A stretch of DNA of 64,000 nucleotides from CBDCNH01 sp965219015 (GCA_965219015.1 CBDCNH010000011.1:744001-808000), one strand, 5' to 3'. Counted from the stretch's first letter, positions 53,203-62,601 are shown. Numbers and translations are program-made. Notes: generated by a model not told the origin, from the letters alone.

Positions 53203-54864
53203 GTGAGCGATTTTCCGGGCGAGGACGGCGTACTCGTCGTCGGTGCGGGGCCGGCCGGGCTGGCGATGGCCATCGAGCTTGGCCATCGCGGGATACCCTG
53301 CCTGCTTGTCGAGCGGGCCGAGCGCGCCGGGCATGCACCGCGTGCCAAGACGACGCATAGCAGGACACGCGAGCATCTGCGCCGCTGGGGCATCGCGGAC
53401 AAACTCGCCGCGGCCTCTCCGTTCGGGCTCGACTATCCATCGCATATCCACTTCGTCACCCGGCTCGGCGGTCAAGCCCTGCACCGGTTCGATCACGCAC
53501 TCGATTGCGCGCAAGAGCGGAACGAGGCCTATTCCGAACACGGCCAATGGATCCCGCAATACAAGCTCGAGGCGGTGCTGCTCGAACACGCCCGGACGCT
53601 TCCCTCGATCGAAGTCAGGTTCGGGCGGGAACTTGTCGCCTTCGAGCAGGACGAAACCGGCGTGACGGCCTCGATCCGCGAGGTTGCAATTGATGCCGAG
53701 ACAGGCGCCGAAACGCCGATACGCGCGGCCTACCTCGTCGGCGCGGACGGTGCGCGAAGCCGCGTTCGCAAACAGATCGGCGCGACGATGGAGGGCACGC
53801 ACGGCCTGTCGCGAAACTACAACATCATCTTCCGCGCGCCCGGGCTTGCCGCGAAGCATCCGCATGGCCCCGGCGTCATGTACTGGCAGATCAATGCCGA
53901 CATGCCAAGCATCGTGGGACCGATGGATGAAGGCGACCTGTGGTTCTTCATGCCGACAATCGTGGCCGAGGCCGACCGGCTGGACCCGGCGGAGGCGGAG
54001 GCTTTGATCCGCTGCTCCATCGGGATCGATACGGAGATCGAAGTGTTGAGCTCGGATGCCTGGGTGGCGAGCCGGCTTTTGGCCGATCGCTACCGCAAGG
54101 AGCGCGCGTTCCTGATCGGGGACGCATGCCATCTCCATCCGCCCTTCGGCGGGTTCGGCATGAACCTAGGCGTGAGCGACTCGGTCGATCTGGGCTGGAA
54201 GATGGCGGCGGTGCTTCAAGGCTGGGCCGGTCCGGCGCTTCTGGACAGCTACGAGATCGAACGTCGCCAGACGCACGAGATCGTGCTCGATGCGGCCGAG
54301 GCGAACCACACGATCCTGCCCAATCAGCTTGTGCTGCCGCATCTGGAGGAGGACAATCCCGAAGGCGAGGCGGCGCGCGCGGAGGCCGGACGCCTGATCG
54401 CGGAGCACAAGCACGCCGAATTCTATGCCCGCGGCGTCGTGCTAGGCTACTGCTACCGAGACTCGCCGATCGTCGTCGATGACGGGACGCAGCGGGACTG
54501 GCAACGGTCGCTGTCCTACGCGCCGAGCGCGATACCCGGCAGTGTCGCCCCGCATCGCTGGCTGTTCGACGGGACCTCGCTCTACGATCACTTCGGCGAC
54601 GGGCTGACCTTGCTCGTGATGTCCGACGACGTCGATGTCGCCGGCGCGGTGCGGGATGCCCGGCAGCTCGGGGTGCCGCTTGAGGTGCTGCACCTGTCGC
54701 AGGACGGGCTGCGGGATCTCTACGATGCGCCGCTGGCCCTGATCCGCCCCGATCAACACGTCGCCTGGCGGGGCGACGCATGGCCAGGCTCGACCCTCCT
54801 GGAACGCGTCACCGCGCGCGGGCATTCCGCCGTCGAAGGTCACGGGCTTCGCCCCGAGCAATAG
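53203..54864 (+). CDS. FAD-dependent aromatic hydroxylase, copy 2
   Basis: 553 residues from GTG 53203 (VSDFPGEDGVLVVGAGPAG), GGAGACACGAG ahead. Same architecture as the enzyme at 46269: APRAKTTHSRTREHLRRWGI, GADGARSRVRKQIG and GDACHLHPPFGGFGMNLG. Divergence between the two is large enough to suggest different substrates or old duplication. Pairs with the single-domain VOC enzyme upstream. The last 25 bases overlap the 3' end of the convergent LysR gene. Confidence 0.9.
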   Translation: MSDFPGEDGVLVVGAGPAGLAMAIELGHRGIPCLLVERAERAGHAPRAKTTHSRTREHLRRWGIADKLAAASPFGLDYPSHIHFVTRLGGQALHRFDHALDCAQERNEAYSEHGQWIPQYKLEAVLLEHARTLPSIEVRFGRELVAFEQDETGVTASIREVAIDAETGAETPIRAAYLVGADGARSRVRKQIGATMEGTHGLSRNYNIIFRAPGLAAKHPHGPGVMYWQINADMPSIVGPMDEGDLWFFMPTIVAEADRLDPAEAEALIRCSIGIDTEIEVLSSDAWVASRLLADRYRKERAFLIGDACHLHPPFGGFGMNLGVSDSVDLGWKMAAVLQGWAGPALLDSYEIERRQTHEIVLDAAEANHTILPNQLVLPHLEEDNPEGEAARAEAGRLIAEHKHAEFYARGVVLGYCYRDSPIVVDDGTQRDWQRSLSYAPSAIPGSVAPHRWLFDGTSLYDHFGDGLTLLVMSDDVDVAGAVRDARQLGVPLEVLHLSQDGLRDLYDAPLALIRPDQHVAWRGDAWPGSTLLERVTARGHSAVEGHGLRPEQ

Positions 54865-55754
54865 GCGACGGCTGCCCTGCGGATCATGTCCGACAGGTAT
54901 TCCGCCAGCGGCGTCAGCGGAAGCTGTCGGCGCCGGACCATCGCGATCGGCGCCGCGGGCATCATCTCCTCGACACGCAGGACGTCGAAGGCGTCCTCCT
55001 GGAACGGGATCTTGAGGATTTGCTGGGGGACGATCGTCATGAGGTCGGTCGTCGCGACCGCGAGGAGCGTGGCCGTCGCGCTCGTCGTCATCAGGACGAT
55101 GTTCGGGGGGGGCAGGCCGGCCTGCACGAAATGCAGCTCGAAATCCGCCTCCGTGATGTGCTCGGCGATCGCCTGCTTGACCCAGTCGGCCGCCCCCAGA
55201 TCGGCAAGCCTGGACATTCTCGCCAAGGCATGTCCCCTGCGGGCGATGACGACCTGCCGGTTCTCGAAAAGCTCCTCGATTATCAGATCGGGCCGCGCTC
55301 CGATCGGCTCGAACGGACCGCCGTAAAAGTCGATCCGACCGTCCAAGATCTGGGACTCCACGCTCCCGGCGAGGCTCTCGATGATCCTCAGCCTCGCCAG
55401 CGGATATTTCAAGCGGAACGCGCGAAGAGCCTGCGGCAGCAGAGCCGAGCTGGCGACAGCCGACATCGCGATCGTCACGCTGCCGCGCATCTCGCCGCGC
55501 AGTTGCGCCACCTCTTCCTTCGCGCGCCGCAACTCTGCCTGCGCCGCCCGTGCCCGCTCAATGAAGGCCCGGCCGGCAACCGTGGGATACGTCCCAGTCT
55601 GGCTCCGCTCGAACAGGGGGGTGCCGAGTTCCTGCTCGATCTCGCGGATGCTGCGCGAGATCGACGGCTGACCGATGCCGAGGCGCCGCGATGCCGCCCG
55701 AAGGCTGCCGCAATCCGCCGCCGCCAGAATGTCGCGGATATGCGTCAACTTCAT
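54840..55754 (-). CDS. LysR-family transcriptional regulator
   Basis: 304 residues from ATG 55754 (MKLTHIRDILAAADCGSLRAASRRLG). N-terminal HTH to about residue 60 (GIGQPSISRSIREIEQELG), then a periplasmic-binding-fold effector domain to the C-terminus. Divergent from the MFS gene over 242 bases containing a T-N11-A palindrome, so it probably controls the transporter and the E1-type gene behind it, responding to a pathway compound. Confidence 0.9.
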   Translation of the reverse strand: MKLTHIRDILAAADCGSLRAASRRLGIGQPSISRSIREIEQELGTPLFERSQTGTYPTVAGRAFIERARAAQAELRRAKEEVAQLRGEMRGSVTIAMSAVASSALLPQALRAFRLKYPLARLRIIESLAGSVESQILDGRIDFYGGPFEPIGARPDLIIEELFENRQVVIARRGHALARMSRLADLGAADWVKQAIAEHITEADFELHFVQAGLPPPNIVLMTTSATATLLAVATTDLMTIVPQQILKIPFQEDAFDVLRVEEMMPAAPIAMVRRRQLPLTPLAEYLSDMIRRAAVAYCSGRSP

Positions 55755-55841
55755 TGCAGGCACGCTTTCAACAGTCGTCCGGCAGGCGTCGGGAGGATGA
55801 CCAGTCAGGCCGCCCCATACTGCGCTATCACTCCCGGTTCG

Positions 55842-55856
55842 ATGCCTGCGGGGCAT
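55842..55856. promoter_or_regulatory. Candidate LysR-type box (T-N11-A)
   Basis: ATGCC-TGCGG-GGCAT: perfect 5-base arms giving T at 55843 and A at 55855 with 11 bases between, the LTTR recognition pattern. It lies 88 bases upstream of the LysR start and 141 upstream of the MFS start. Confidence 0.5.
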
Positions 55857-55996
55857 CACTTCGGCGCAGTTAGCATAGTGCTTCGAAACACGGCAAACCC
55901 TATGATTCTTCTCACCGTCACCGGACGAGCCTCCGCTTTCAGGATGCGACTGTTCGCAAGACCCGATCCCGCGACCGGTCGGCGAGGAAATCCGAA

Positions 55997-57232
55997 ATGA
56001 CTGAGACCGCAGCGACCGAACCGACATCCGCGACGGTCCCGCATCGGTGGCTGCTGCTCGGCGGGGTCTGGCTGATCTATTTCTCGTTCGGGATGGTCGG
56101 GTCGAGCTTCGCTCCGTTGATCGACTTCGTGCGATCCGATCTTGGGATCGGAGAGGCCCGGATGGGGTTCATCCTCGGCGCTTGGCCCCTTGGCTACGTG
56201 TTTGCCGCCCTGCCCGCGGGCATTCTGCTCGACCGGATCGGATCGCGCGCCGGTCTCTTCATCGCGGCATCGGTGATCGGGCTGTCCGCGTTCGGCCGGG
56301 CCGTGGCCGACACGCCCGGCGAGATGCTCGCCGCGGTCCTGCTCCTGGGCATCGGCGGGCCGATGATCTCGGTCGGCGCGCCGAAGCTCATTGCGACGCT
56401 CTTCGACGGGCGATCGAGGGGCACGGCCATGGGCATCTACATCAGCGGCCCTTCGCTCGGCGCGGTCGTCGCGGTCGGGGCCACCAACAGCATCCTCATG
56501 CCAGCGTTCGGTCAGGACTGGCGCGCCGTCATGGCGTGCCATGCGGCGATCACGATCACGAGCGGCCTCGCATGGCTCGTCGTGTCCCGACTGATGCCCC
56601 CGCCGGTCGGGCAGACGGGCGCGAACAGGTCCCACCCGCGGGTCTTCGCCCAATTGCTGGCCTCCGCCAGTATTCGGACGGTGCTCCTTCTGGCGGTCGG
56701 AATTTTCTTCATCAACCACGCCCTCAACAACTGGCTTCCGCAGATCATGGAGTGGCACGGACACGCGGCGTCGCGGGCCGGGTATCTCGCGTCGATCCCC
56801 AACATGGTCGGGCTGCTCGCGGCCGTCCTGGTGCCCCGGTTCGTTCCGGAGGCAAGCAGAGTGAGTGCGCTCGCGGCCCTGCTGACCTGTTCCTTCGTGG
56901 CGGCGGTGATGCTTCAGATCGGCTCCAACCCGGTGCTCGTGTGCGGACTCGTCCTCCAAGGCTTCGCGCGCGGCGCGATGATGACTTTCGCCGTGCTGAT
57001 CCTCCTCGATCTGCCGGGAATGCCGCGCGACAGCCTGGGCCTCGCCGGGGGGATGTTCTTCACGACCGCGCAGATCGGTGGCGTTCTTGGGCCGCTGACC
57101 TTCGGGATCCTGTTGCAGGGGACGGGCAGCTTCACTGCACCGCTGATCGCGCTGGCCGGGCTCTGTCTGGCGCTACTGGGCCTGCTCCGGGTCCTCCGAC
57201 GGGAGATGGCTTCCGGCGAGGCTGCGGTCTGA
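55997..57232 (+). CDS. MFS transporter
   Basis: 411 residues, twelve-helix major facilitator. The loop 2-3 motif is seen as GILLDRIGSRAGL, and GAPKLIATLFDGRSRGTAMGIY is typical of anion:cation-type or CynX/NimT-like carriers. Exports or imports an organic anion; substrate not readable. Divergent from LysR and followed at about 160 bases by the E1-type gene. Confidence 0.87.
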   Translation: MTETAATEPTSATVPHRWLLLGGVWLIYFSFGMVGSSFAPLIDFVRSDLGIGEARMGFILGAWPLGYVFAALPAGILLDRIGSRAGLFIAASVIGLSAFGRAVADTPGEMLAAVLLLGIGGPMISVGAPKLIATLFDGRSRGTAMGIYISGPSLGAVVAVGATNSILMPAFGQDWRAVMACHAAITITSGLAWLVVSRLMPPPVGQTGANRSHPRVFAQLLASASIRTVLLLAVGIFFINHALNNWLPQIMEWHGHAASRAGYLASIPNMVGLLAAVLVPRFVPEASRVSALAALLTCSFVAAVMLQIGSNPVLVCGLVLQGFARGAMMTFAVLILLDLPGMPRDSLGLAGGMFFTTAQIGGVLGPLTFGILLQGTGSFTAPLIALAGLCLALLGLLRVLRREMASGEAAV

Positions 57233-57393
57233 CATGCCAATTCGGTCCGAGGATCAGCAGCCTTGTGTCCCGCCCAAGCGATCCTGCGGCCCTTCGCTTC
57301 GGCCGGCGACATGTCATCTCGCAGCCGCCTCTACGCCCGGATGCCATCACCGGTCCGCGCCGAAGATCCTCCCTCCGACCCAGAAGGCGAGCC

Positions 57394-59751
57394 ATGACGC
57401 ATCTCAAGACCATCGAACAAAGGCTGCTTTGGCTCTCGCACTGGATGATCCACAGCGCCAACCACATCCGGCCCAAGGCGGACGGGATCAAGGTTGGCGG
57501 GCATCAGGCCTCCTCCGCCTCGATGGTGTCGATCCTGACGGCGCTCTACTTCTCGGCGCTCCGTCCCGAGGATCGTGTTGCGGTCAAGCCGCACGCCTCG
57601 CCGGTCTTCCATGCGATCCAGTACCTCATGGGAAATCAGACGCGCGAGCGAATGGAGAGCTTCCGGGGTTATGGCGGCGTCCAGTCCTACCCGAGCCGCA
57701 CCAAGGATGTGGACGACGTGGATTTCTCGACCGGCTCCGTCGGACTGGGCGTGGCGATGACGTCGTTCGCGTCGCTCGTGCAGGACTACGTCACCGCGAA
57801 ATCGTGGGGCAGGAACCTGCCGCTCGGGCGGATGGTCGCCCTGGTCGGCGACGCGGAGCTGGACGAGGGAAACGTCTACGAATGCCTTCAGGAAGGGTGG
57901 AAGAACGACCTGCGGAACACCTGGTGGATCATCGACTACAATCGCCAGTCCCTCGACGGCATCGTCCGGGAAGGGCTGTTCCGCCGGATCGAGAAAATCT
58001 TCGACGCGTTCGGCTGGGACGTGGTGCGCGTCAAGTACGGAACGCTGCAGCGCGCGGCGTTCGAAGAGCCGGGCGGCGCGGCGCTGCGCGACTGGATCGA
58101 TGCCTGCCCGAACCAGCTTTACGCCGCCCTGACATTCCGGGGCGGGGCCGTCTGGCGCAAGCATCTTCTCGACGATCTGGGCGATCAGGGCGAGGTCAGC
58201 GCGCTGATCGAGCGGCGCAGCGACGTGCACCTCGCCGCGCTGATGGAGAACCTCGGCGGGAACTGCGTCGAGACGATGGCCGAGACTTTCGCCGCCATCG
58301 ACCACGACCGACCGACCTGCTTTCTCGCCTACACGATCAAGGGCTGGGGTACGCCGATCGCAGGACACAAGGACAATCACGGCGGGCTGATGACTGCGTC
58401 GCAGATGGTCGAGTGGCAGAAGCTCATGAAGGTGCCCGTGGGAAAGGAATGGGACCGATTTGCCGCATCGGACGACCGCGACGGCCTGCTGGCGTTCCTC
58501 AAGTCCGTCCCGTTCTTCGCGAAGGGGCGTCGGCGTCTCTCCGACGACCGCCTGGACGTGCCGTCGATAGCGTTCGCCTCCACGGGCGAGATCTCGACGC
58601 AGGCGGCGTTCGGCAAGATCCTCGACGGCCTAGCGAAGGGGGATAGCGGTCTGGCGTCGCGCATCGTCACCATGTCGCCCGACGTCACCGGCACGACCAG
58701 CCTCGGACCCTGGGTCAACCGGCGCAAGCTGTTCGCACGCAGCGAACGGACCGACACGTTCATCGACCAGAAGATCCCGTCCACTGCCAAATGGGTCTTC
58801 GCGCCGGACGGCCAGCATATCGAACTCGGCATCGCCGAGATGAATCTTTTCCTGCTGCTGGGAGCGGCCGGGCTTTCCCATTCGCTGTTCGGAAAACGGC
58901 TGCTGCCGATCGGAACGGTCTACGATCCGTTCGTGGCACGCGGTCTCGATGCGCTGAACTACGCATGCTATCAGGATGCCCGTTTCATGATCGCGGGTAC
59001 GCCCTCCGGCATCACCCTCGCGCCGGAAGGCGGGGCGCATCAATCCATCGGAACGCCGCTGATCGGCATGTCGCAGGACGGTCTGGCCGCGTTCGAACCG
59101 GCATTCGCGGACGAGTTGGCCGTGATCATGGCCTGGGCGTTCGACTATATGCAGCGCTCGGGCAAGGCGGATCGCGACGAACGGACGTGGCTGCGCGACG
59201 AGAGCGGCGGCTCGGTCTACCTGCGGCTGTCGACCAATCCTCTCGAACAGCCCGGGCGGCGCATCGACGATACGTTTCGTCAGGGCGCCATCGACGGTGC
59301 CTATTGGCTCCGACCGCCGGGGCCGAACTGCGAAATCGTCATCGCCTATCAGGGCGTCGTCGCGCCCGAAGCGATCAAGGCCGCGGGCATGATCGGCGAG
59401 AAGCGGCGGGACGTCTCCGTGCTTGCGGTCACGTCCGCCGATCGCCTGAACGCCGGCTGGACCGCTGCGCAGCGGGTGCGCGCCCGCGGTGACGCGGGTG
59501 CCGTCAGCCATATCGAGCGCCTGATGTCCGAAATACCGCCGCATTGCCGGATCGTGACGGTCATCGACGGGCATCCCGCGACGCTGGCATGGCTCGGTTC
59601 GGTCAAGGGTCATACGACGATCCCGCTGGGCGTCGAGCATTTCGGCCAGACCGGCACCATCGCCGATCTCTACCGGCATTTCGGCATCGATGCGCGAGGC
59701 ATCGTCCGCCAGGTCGGCGGCCTGACCTCCGGTGCAAAGATCGACTGTTGA
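57394..59751 (+). CDS. AceE/transketolase-type thiamine diphosphate enzyme (2-oxo acid E1-like)
   Basis: 785 residues. The ThDP site GDAELDEGN (152-160) and DYNRQSLDG (181-189) follow the homodimeric pyruvate dehydrogenase E1 pattern (GDGEMDEP...NLQRLDG) more than transketolase. GIAEMNLFLLLGAAG in the middle and FGQTGTIADLYRHFGID at the end are the pyrimidine and C-terminal domains of that type. It is shorter than AceE (near 890). No E2 or E3 gene is nearby. Pseudomonas MdeB (2-oxobutyrate-linked) is one known AceE-like relative. Probably acts on a 2-oxo acid formed by the pathway. Confidence 0.82.
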   Translation: MTHLKTIEQRLLWLSHWMIHSANHIRPKADGIKVGGHQASSASMVSILTALYFSALRPEDRVAVKPHASPVFHAIQYLMGNQTRERMESFRGYGGVQSYPSRTKDVDDVDFSTGSVGLGVAMTSFASLVQDYVTAKSWGRNLPLGRMVALVGDAELDEGNVYECLQEGWKNDLRNTWWIIDYNRQSLDGIVREGLFRRIEKIFDAFGWDVVRVKYGTLQRAAFEEPGGAALRDWIDACPNQLYAALTFRGGAVWRKHLLDDLGDQGEVSALIERRSDVHLAALMENLGGNCVETMAETFAAIDHDRPTCFLAYTIKGWGTPIAGHKDNHGGLMTASQMVEWQKLMKVPVGKEWDRFAASDDRDGLLAFLKSVPFFAKGRRRLSDDRLDVPSIAFASTGEISTQAAFGKILDGLAKGDSGLASRIVTMSPDVTGTTSLGPWVNRRKLFARSERTDTFIDQKIPSTAKWVFAPDGQHIELGIAEMNLFLLLGAAGLSHSLFGKRLLPIGTVYDPFVARGLDALNYACYQDARFMIAGTPSGITLAPEGGAHQSIGTPLIGMSQDGLAAFEPAFADELAVIMAWAFDYMQRSGKADRDERTWLRDESGGSVYLRLSTNPLEQPGRRIDDTFRQGAIDGAYWLRPPGPNCEIVIAYQGVVAPEAIKAAGMIGEKRRDVSVLAVTSADRLNAGWTAAQRVRARGDAGAVSHIERLMSEIPPHCRIVTVIDGHPATLAWLGSVKGHTTIPLGVEHFGQTGTIADLYRHFGIDARGIVRQVGGLTSGAKIDC

Positions 59752-59891
59752 GGGTGTTCGATGCGCAAGCACTCGAGGCCTTCGGCCGTGGTTCAAATCG
59801 ACCACATATAAGACCTTCCCCGCGTTCTGGCGGTGTTCCTTCGCCGTTGCATGGCGGTCCCGGCGGTGGTCTTCGTGCGGGCGAGGTCCTG

Positions 59892-60225
59892 ATGGACGCT
59901 CGGGCGCAACGTCGAGACGACCGACGGACCAAACTGATAACCAGTCTGGCCGCTCGCAAAGATCTCGCCGTGCCGATCGTGGCCGCCTTCCGGCCTTGGC
60001 TCGCGGCGCAGGTCTCGCGCACCCCCCGCTCGTCGAAGCTCGCCGAGGACATTCGCTGCACGCTTGGCCTCTGGCCCGGACTGAACCGATTGCTCGAGGA
60101 CGGCCCGCTCGAACTGGATGCCAAACCGGTCGAAAACCCGATCCGCCCGGTCGCGCTCACGCGCTAGAACGCGCTGTTCGCCAGGCACGCGGTCGGGGCG
60201 GAAAACTGGGTGATACACCAAGTTC
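59892..60225 (+). pseudogene. IS66-family transposase relic
   Basis: C-terminal TnpC-like sequence: IVAAFRPWLAAQVSRTPRSS, KLAEDIRCTLGLWPGLNRLL, EDGPLELDAKPVENPIRPVA. The usual continuation NALFA..GAENW is present after an in-frame TAG at 60165-60167 (NALFARHAVGAENWV). Only about 110 residues of a 500-residue protein remain and the gene is broken. No terminal inverted repeats were recognised. Confidence 0.78.
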
Positions 60226-60237
60226 TCTCCTTCGGGC

Positions 60238-61212
60238 TCACACTCCTGAAGCCATGCGAGCGATGGCGGTCGTCGCCCAAGGGTGTTGCGTATCCGTCGA
60301 CGGCCTCGCCCGCGCATACGTTCTCGGCGGGCAGCCCATCACCCGCTTGAAGGCCGTGCTGAAAGCACTTTCGGAGTCGTAGCCCAAAGAGCGGGCGATC
60401 GACGATATCGGTTGCTTGCCGTCGGTCAGGCGGGAGCCAGCAAGGAGCATGCGCCACCTGGTCAGGTAATCGAGAGGAGATGTCCCGACCGTCGCCCTGA
60501 ATGTTCTGGCGAAGCTCGTTCGGGACATTCCCGCCCTGTCCGCAAGGGCGGGCAAGGTCCAGCGAGCGCCAGGATCCGCGTGCATGGCCCCGATCGCCGC
60601 CGCGAGCTGCGGATCGGCCAGGGCGAAGAGCCAGCCGACATGTCGCCCTTCCTGACCGGCGAGGTAGAGCCGCAGTGTCTGCACCAGCACGGTATGTGCG
60701 AGGTGCTGAGCGATCAGGACGCTGCCCGGCTGCCCATGCAGCAATTCCAGCCGCATCCGCTCCAATGCCCAGCGGAGGTTCATCCGTTCGTTGTCCTTAC
60801 GCAGATGCGCGACCGGCGGCATCGCCCCGAGCAGCACGTCGGCGTGCGCGCCTCCGAAGGCGAAATGCCCGCCGAGGATCGACGTCTCGCCGCCGCCGTT
60901 CAGCGTCGCAATGCCGCCGCGCCATTCGACGGCGTGCAGTTCCGCGAACGGAGTGGGCCGGAGCTTCAGGTCGTCGGTCAGACGGAACCGCCGGCCGTTG
61001 GGCAGGAGGACGCAGTCGCCCGCCTCCAGCCGTATCGCCTCCTCCAGACCGTCCAGGACCAGCCAGCACGCGCCGGAGAGAAGCGCGTAGCATTTGATGC
61101 CGGTATGGGGGTCGAACTCGATCGACCAGCGGCCACCCAGGTCGAAGCCGCCAGCGACATAAGTGTGAGGCTTGAGCAGCGAGAGCACGTCGGACAGGGG
61201 GTCTATGTGCAT
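60238..61212 (-). CDS. AraC-family transcriptional regulator (cupin sensor)
   Basis: 324 residues from ATG 61212 (MHIDPLSDVLSLLKP), the usual start for this subgroup; an ATG at 61233 would add seven residues. N-terminal cupin-like ligand domain of about 190 residues, then the two HTHs of the AraC DNA-binding domain (WTLPALADRAGMSRTSFARTF and PISSIARSLGYDSESAFSTAF). Divergent from the EthD unit, its probable target. Its 3' end meets the IS66 relic. Confidence 0.9.
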   Translation of the reverse strand: MHIDPLSDVLSLLKPHTYVAGGFDLGGRWSIEFDPHTGIKCYALLSGACWLVLDGLEEAIRLEAGDCVLLPNGRRFRLTDDLKLRPTPFAELHAVEWRGGIATLNGGGETSILGGHFAFGGAHADVLLGAMPPVAHLRKDNERMNLRWALERMRLELLHGQPGSVLIAQHLAHTVLVQTLRLYLAGQEGRHVGWLFALADPQLAAAIGAMHADPGARWTLPALADRAGMSRTSFARTFRATVGTSPLDYLTRWRMLLAGSRLTDGKQPISSIARSLGYDSESAFSTAFKRVMGCPPRTYARARPSTDTQHPWATTAIARMASGV

Positions 61213-61349
61213 TGGGACAATCACGAAGATCATTGGTCTCCTGGCGCATAGATTGTGCCAGCTGCCGTGTCTACGTGATGCTCAGCAGTCGTTAAGCCAA
61301 GGTGTCGAAACACGCACGGCAGCGGAAACGCAGAAACGAGACTGCTACA

Positions 61350-61496
61350 ATGGAACCGGAGGGCAGCACGGCGGATCCCTGCGAACGACCTCGTCGGCTC
61401 GTGATCGAGGGACTCGTAAGCGCCGGCGCGCTCGCCATGACCCCGGTACTCGGCCAAGCGCTCGATGGCGCGCAAGCAGACAGGACACACCAATGA
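61350..61496 (+). CDS. Short ORF with Tat-like leader, coupled to EthD gene
   Basis: 48 residues from ATG 61350. PRRLVIEGLVSAGALAMTPVLGQAL has a twin-Arg start, hydrophobic core and AQA-like end resembling an export signal. The stop overlaps the EthD ATG (ATGA). Either a frameshift has detached an export leader from the EthD protein, or this is a leader peptide used for coupling. Weak as an independent gene. Confidence 0.4.
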   Translation: MEPEGSTADPCERPRRLVIEGLVSAGALAMTPVLGQALDGAQADRTHQ

Positions 61497-61831
61497 TAAA
61501 GATGATCATCACGATCAAGCGTCGCCAAGGCATGACACATGAGGAGTTCGTGCGCTACCAGCGCGACGTCCACCGGCCATTGCTTATGGCGATCCCTGAG
61601 GCACGGCAATACATCAGGCGCTTCGTCGTCTCATATCCCGTTGTGGCCCCCGACTATTCCGGCCCGGATTACGACTCGGTGGTCGCGGCCTGGTTCGACA
61701 GCATGGAGGACATGAATGCCCTCTATTTTTCGAAGAACTTCCTCGAGAAGGTTGACCCGGACCACGAGAACTTCATGGACCTGGCGGCCTTCGGACGGAT
61801 CGTCGCCGAGGAGGACGTGGTCATCAAGTAG
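61493..61831 (+). CDS. EthD-domain protein
   Basis: 112-residue dimeric alpha+beta barrel protein: MIKMIITIKRRQGMTHEEFVRYQ, RYIRRF-like core (QYIRRFVVSYPV) and WFDSMEDMNALYFSKNFL are EthD marks. Family roles include ether or aromatic degradation accessory functions and heme-free small catalysts. The start is fixed by the ATGA overlap with the short leader ORF. Divergent from AraC. Confidence 0.83.
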   Translation: MIKMIITIKRRQGMTHEEFVRYQRDVHRPLLMAIPEARQYIRRFVVSYPVVAPDYSGPDYDSVVAAWFDSMEDMNALYFSKNFLEKVDPDHENFMDLAAFGRIVAEEDVVIK

Positions 61832-62147
61832 CGATCCCGCTGGGCTTTCGCCGTGACCGTGATCGGCCTTTGAGAACCGAGGTCTCCTGCGGCAGGCCGT
61901 AACGGAGCTTTCCGACGAGGCGCTGCGCTGTCTGAGGCCACCGCGCCCCGCCGGAAAGCTCCCCGCGCCCGGTACGACCCGGGGCCCCTCGACGCGCTGT
62001 CCGATCTCTCCCACGAGTCCTTCGACGGCCACGTCTTTCGGGTTACGCGGCTCTCGGCCGAGCCGGCAGGTGAACGGCGGGAAGTTCGGTCTGAACCATC
62101 GCGGAGGAGTTCGCGGTCGAGCCGATGCGTTTGCAGCGCCCGCGGCG
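61832..62147. other. Intergenic region without recognisable content
   Basis: About 315 bases between the convergent EthD and MarR genes. Open frames exist on both strands but none shows family resemblance, start signals or coding-like neighbours. Could be a degraded gene; nothing can be named. Confidence 0.5.
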
Positions 62148-62561
62148 TCAATCGGCGAGCTTTCCCAGGAGCCGGCTGAACTCCTCCTTTTCGCGTGGAT
62201 CAAGCCTCGCCAGCCGCGCGCCGTACTTGTCGGAAATCACCTTTCGAGCTCTTTTGATCACTTCGTCGCCCTTGGGCGTCAGCGTCAGCCGATGGCGACG
62301 TAGGTCGCCTGCATCCATCTCGCGGCGCAGAAGTCCCTTGCTCTCGAGATTGCGCAGGTGAAGCGCCACGGCCGGCCTCGACATGGAGAGCCGAGTCGCG
62401 ATCTGGGCGGGGTATGGCTGCTCCTTCACGCCGTCCAGGACGAAGAACTCCTTCACCTCGACGCCGATCGCCGCCATCTCGGCCGTCGCCTCGTCAAGGA
62501 CGCCCGTGGAGAGCCGAAAATTGAGGCTCCAGACATGCGCGCCGTGCTCCTCATCGGGCAC
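62148..62561 (-). CDS. MarR-family transcriptional regulator
   Basis: 137 residues from GTG 62561. Winged helix with QIATRLSMSRPAVALHLRNLESKGLLRRE (about 55-83) and wing RRHRLTLTPKGDEVI. It is divergent from the YcjY-like hydrolase with 67 bases between starts and a candidate operator there, so it probably represses that gene and is released by its substrate or a related phenolic. Confidence 0.88.
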   Translation of the reverse strand: MPDEEHGAHVWSLNFRLSTGVLDEATAEMAAIGVEVKEFFVLDGVKEQPYPAQIATRLSMSRPAVALHLRNLESKGLLRREMDAGDLRRHRLTLTPKGDEVIKRARKVISDKYGARLARLDPREKEEFSRLLGKLAD

Positions 62562-62580
62562 CGGACTTGCTTCCTAACTT

Positions 62581-62601
62581 GAACAGTTCCATTATCGAAC
62601 T
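62581..62601. promoter_or_regulatory. Candidate MarR operator
   Basis: Two nested symmetric patterns: GAAC-A-GTTC at 62581-62589 and AGTTC-N7-GAACT at 62585-62601. They lie 20 bases from the MarR start and 28 from the hydrolase start, in position to block both promoters. Confidence 0.5.

Noticed and set aside
56047..57393. Possible N-terminal extension of the E1-like protein, or fusion with the MFS frame region
   Set aside because: The extension overlaps the MFS coding region in another frame and is Arg-rich; ATG 57394 gives a sensible E1 N-terminus.
61832..62203. Minus-strand frame downstream of marR as a transposase or recombinase piece
   Set aside because: I could not match any recognised transposase motif; composition alone does not support it.
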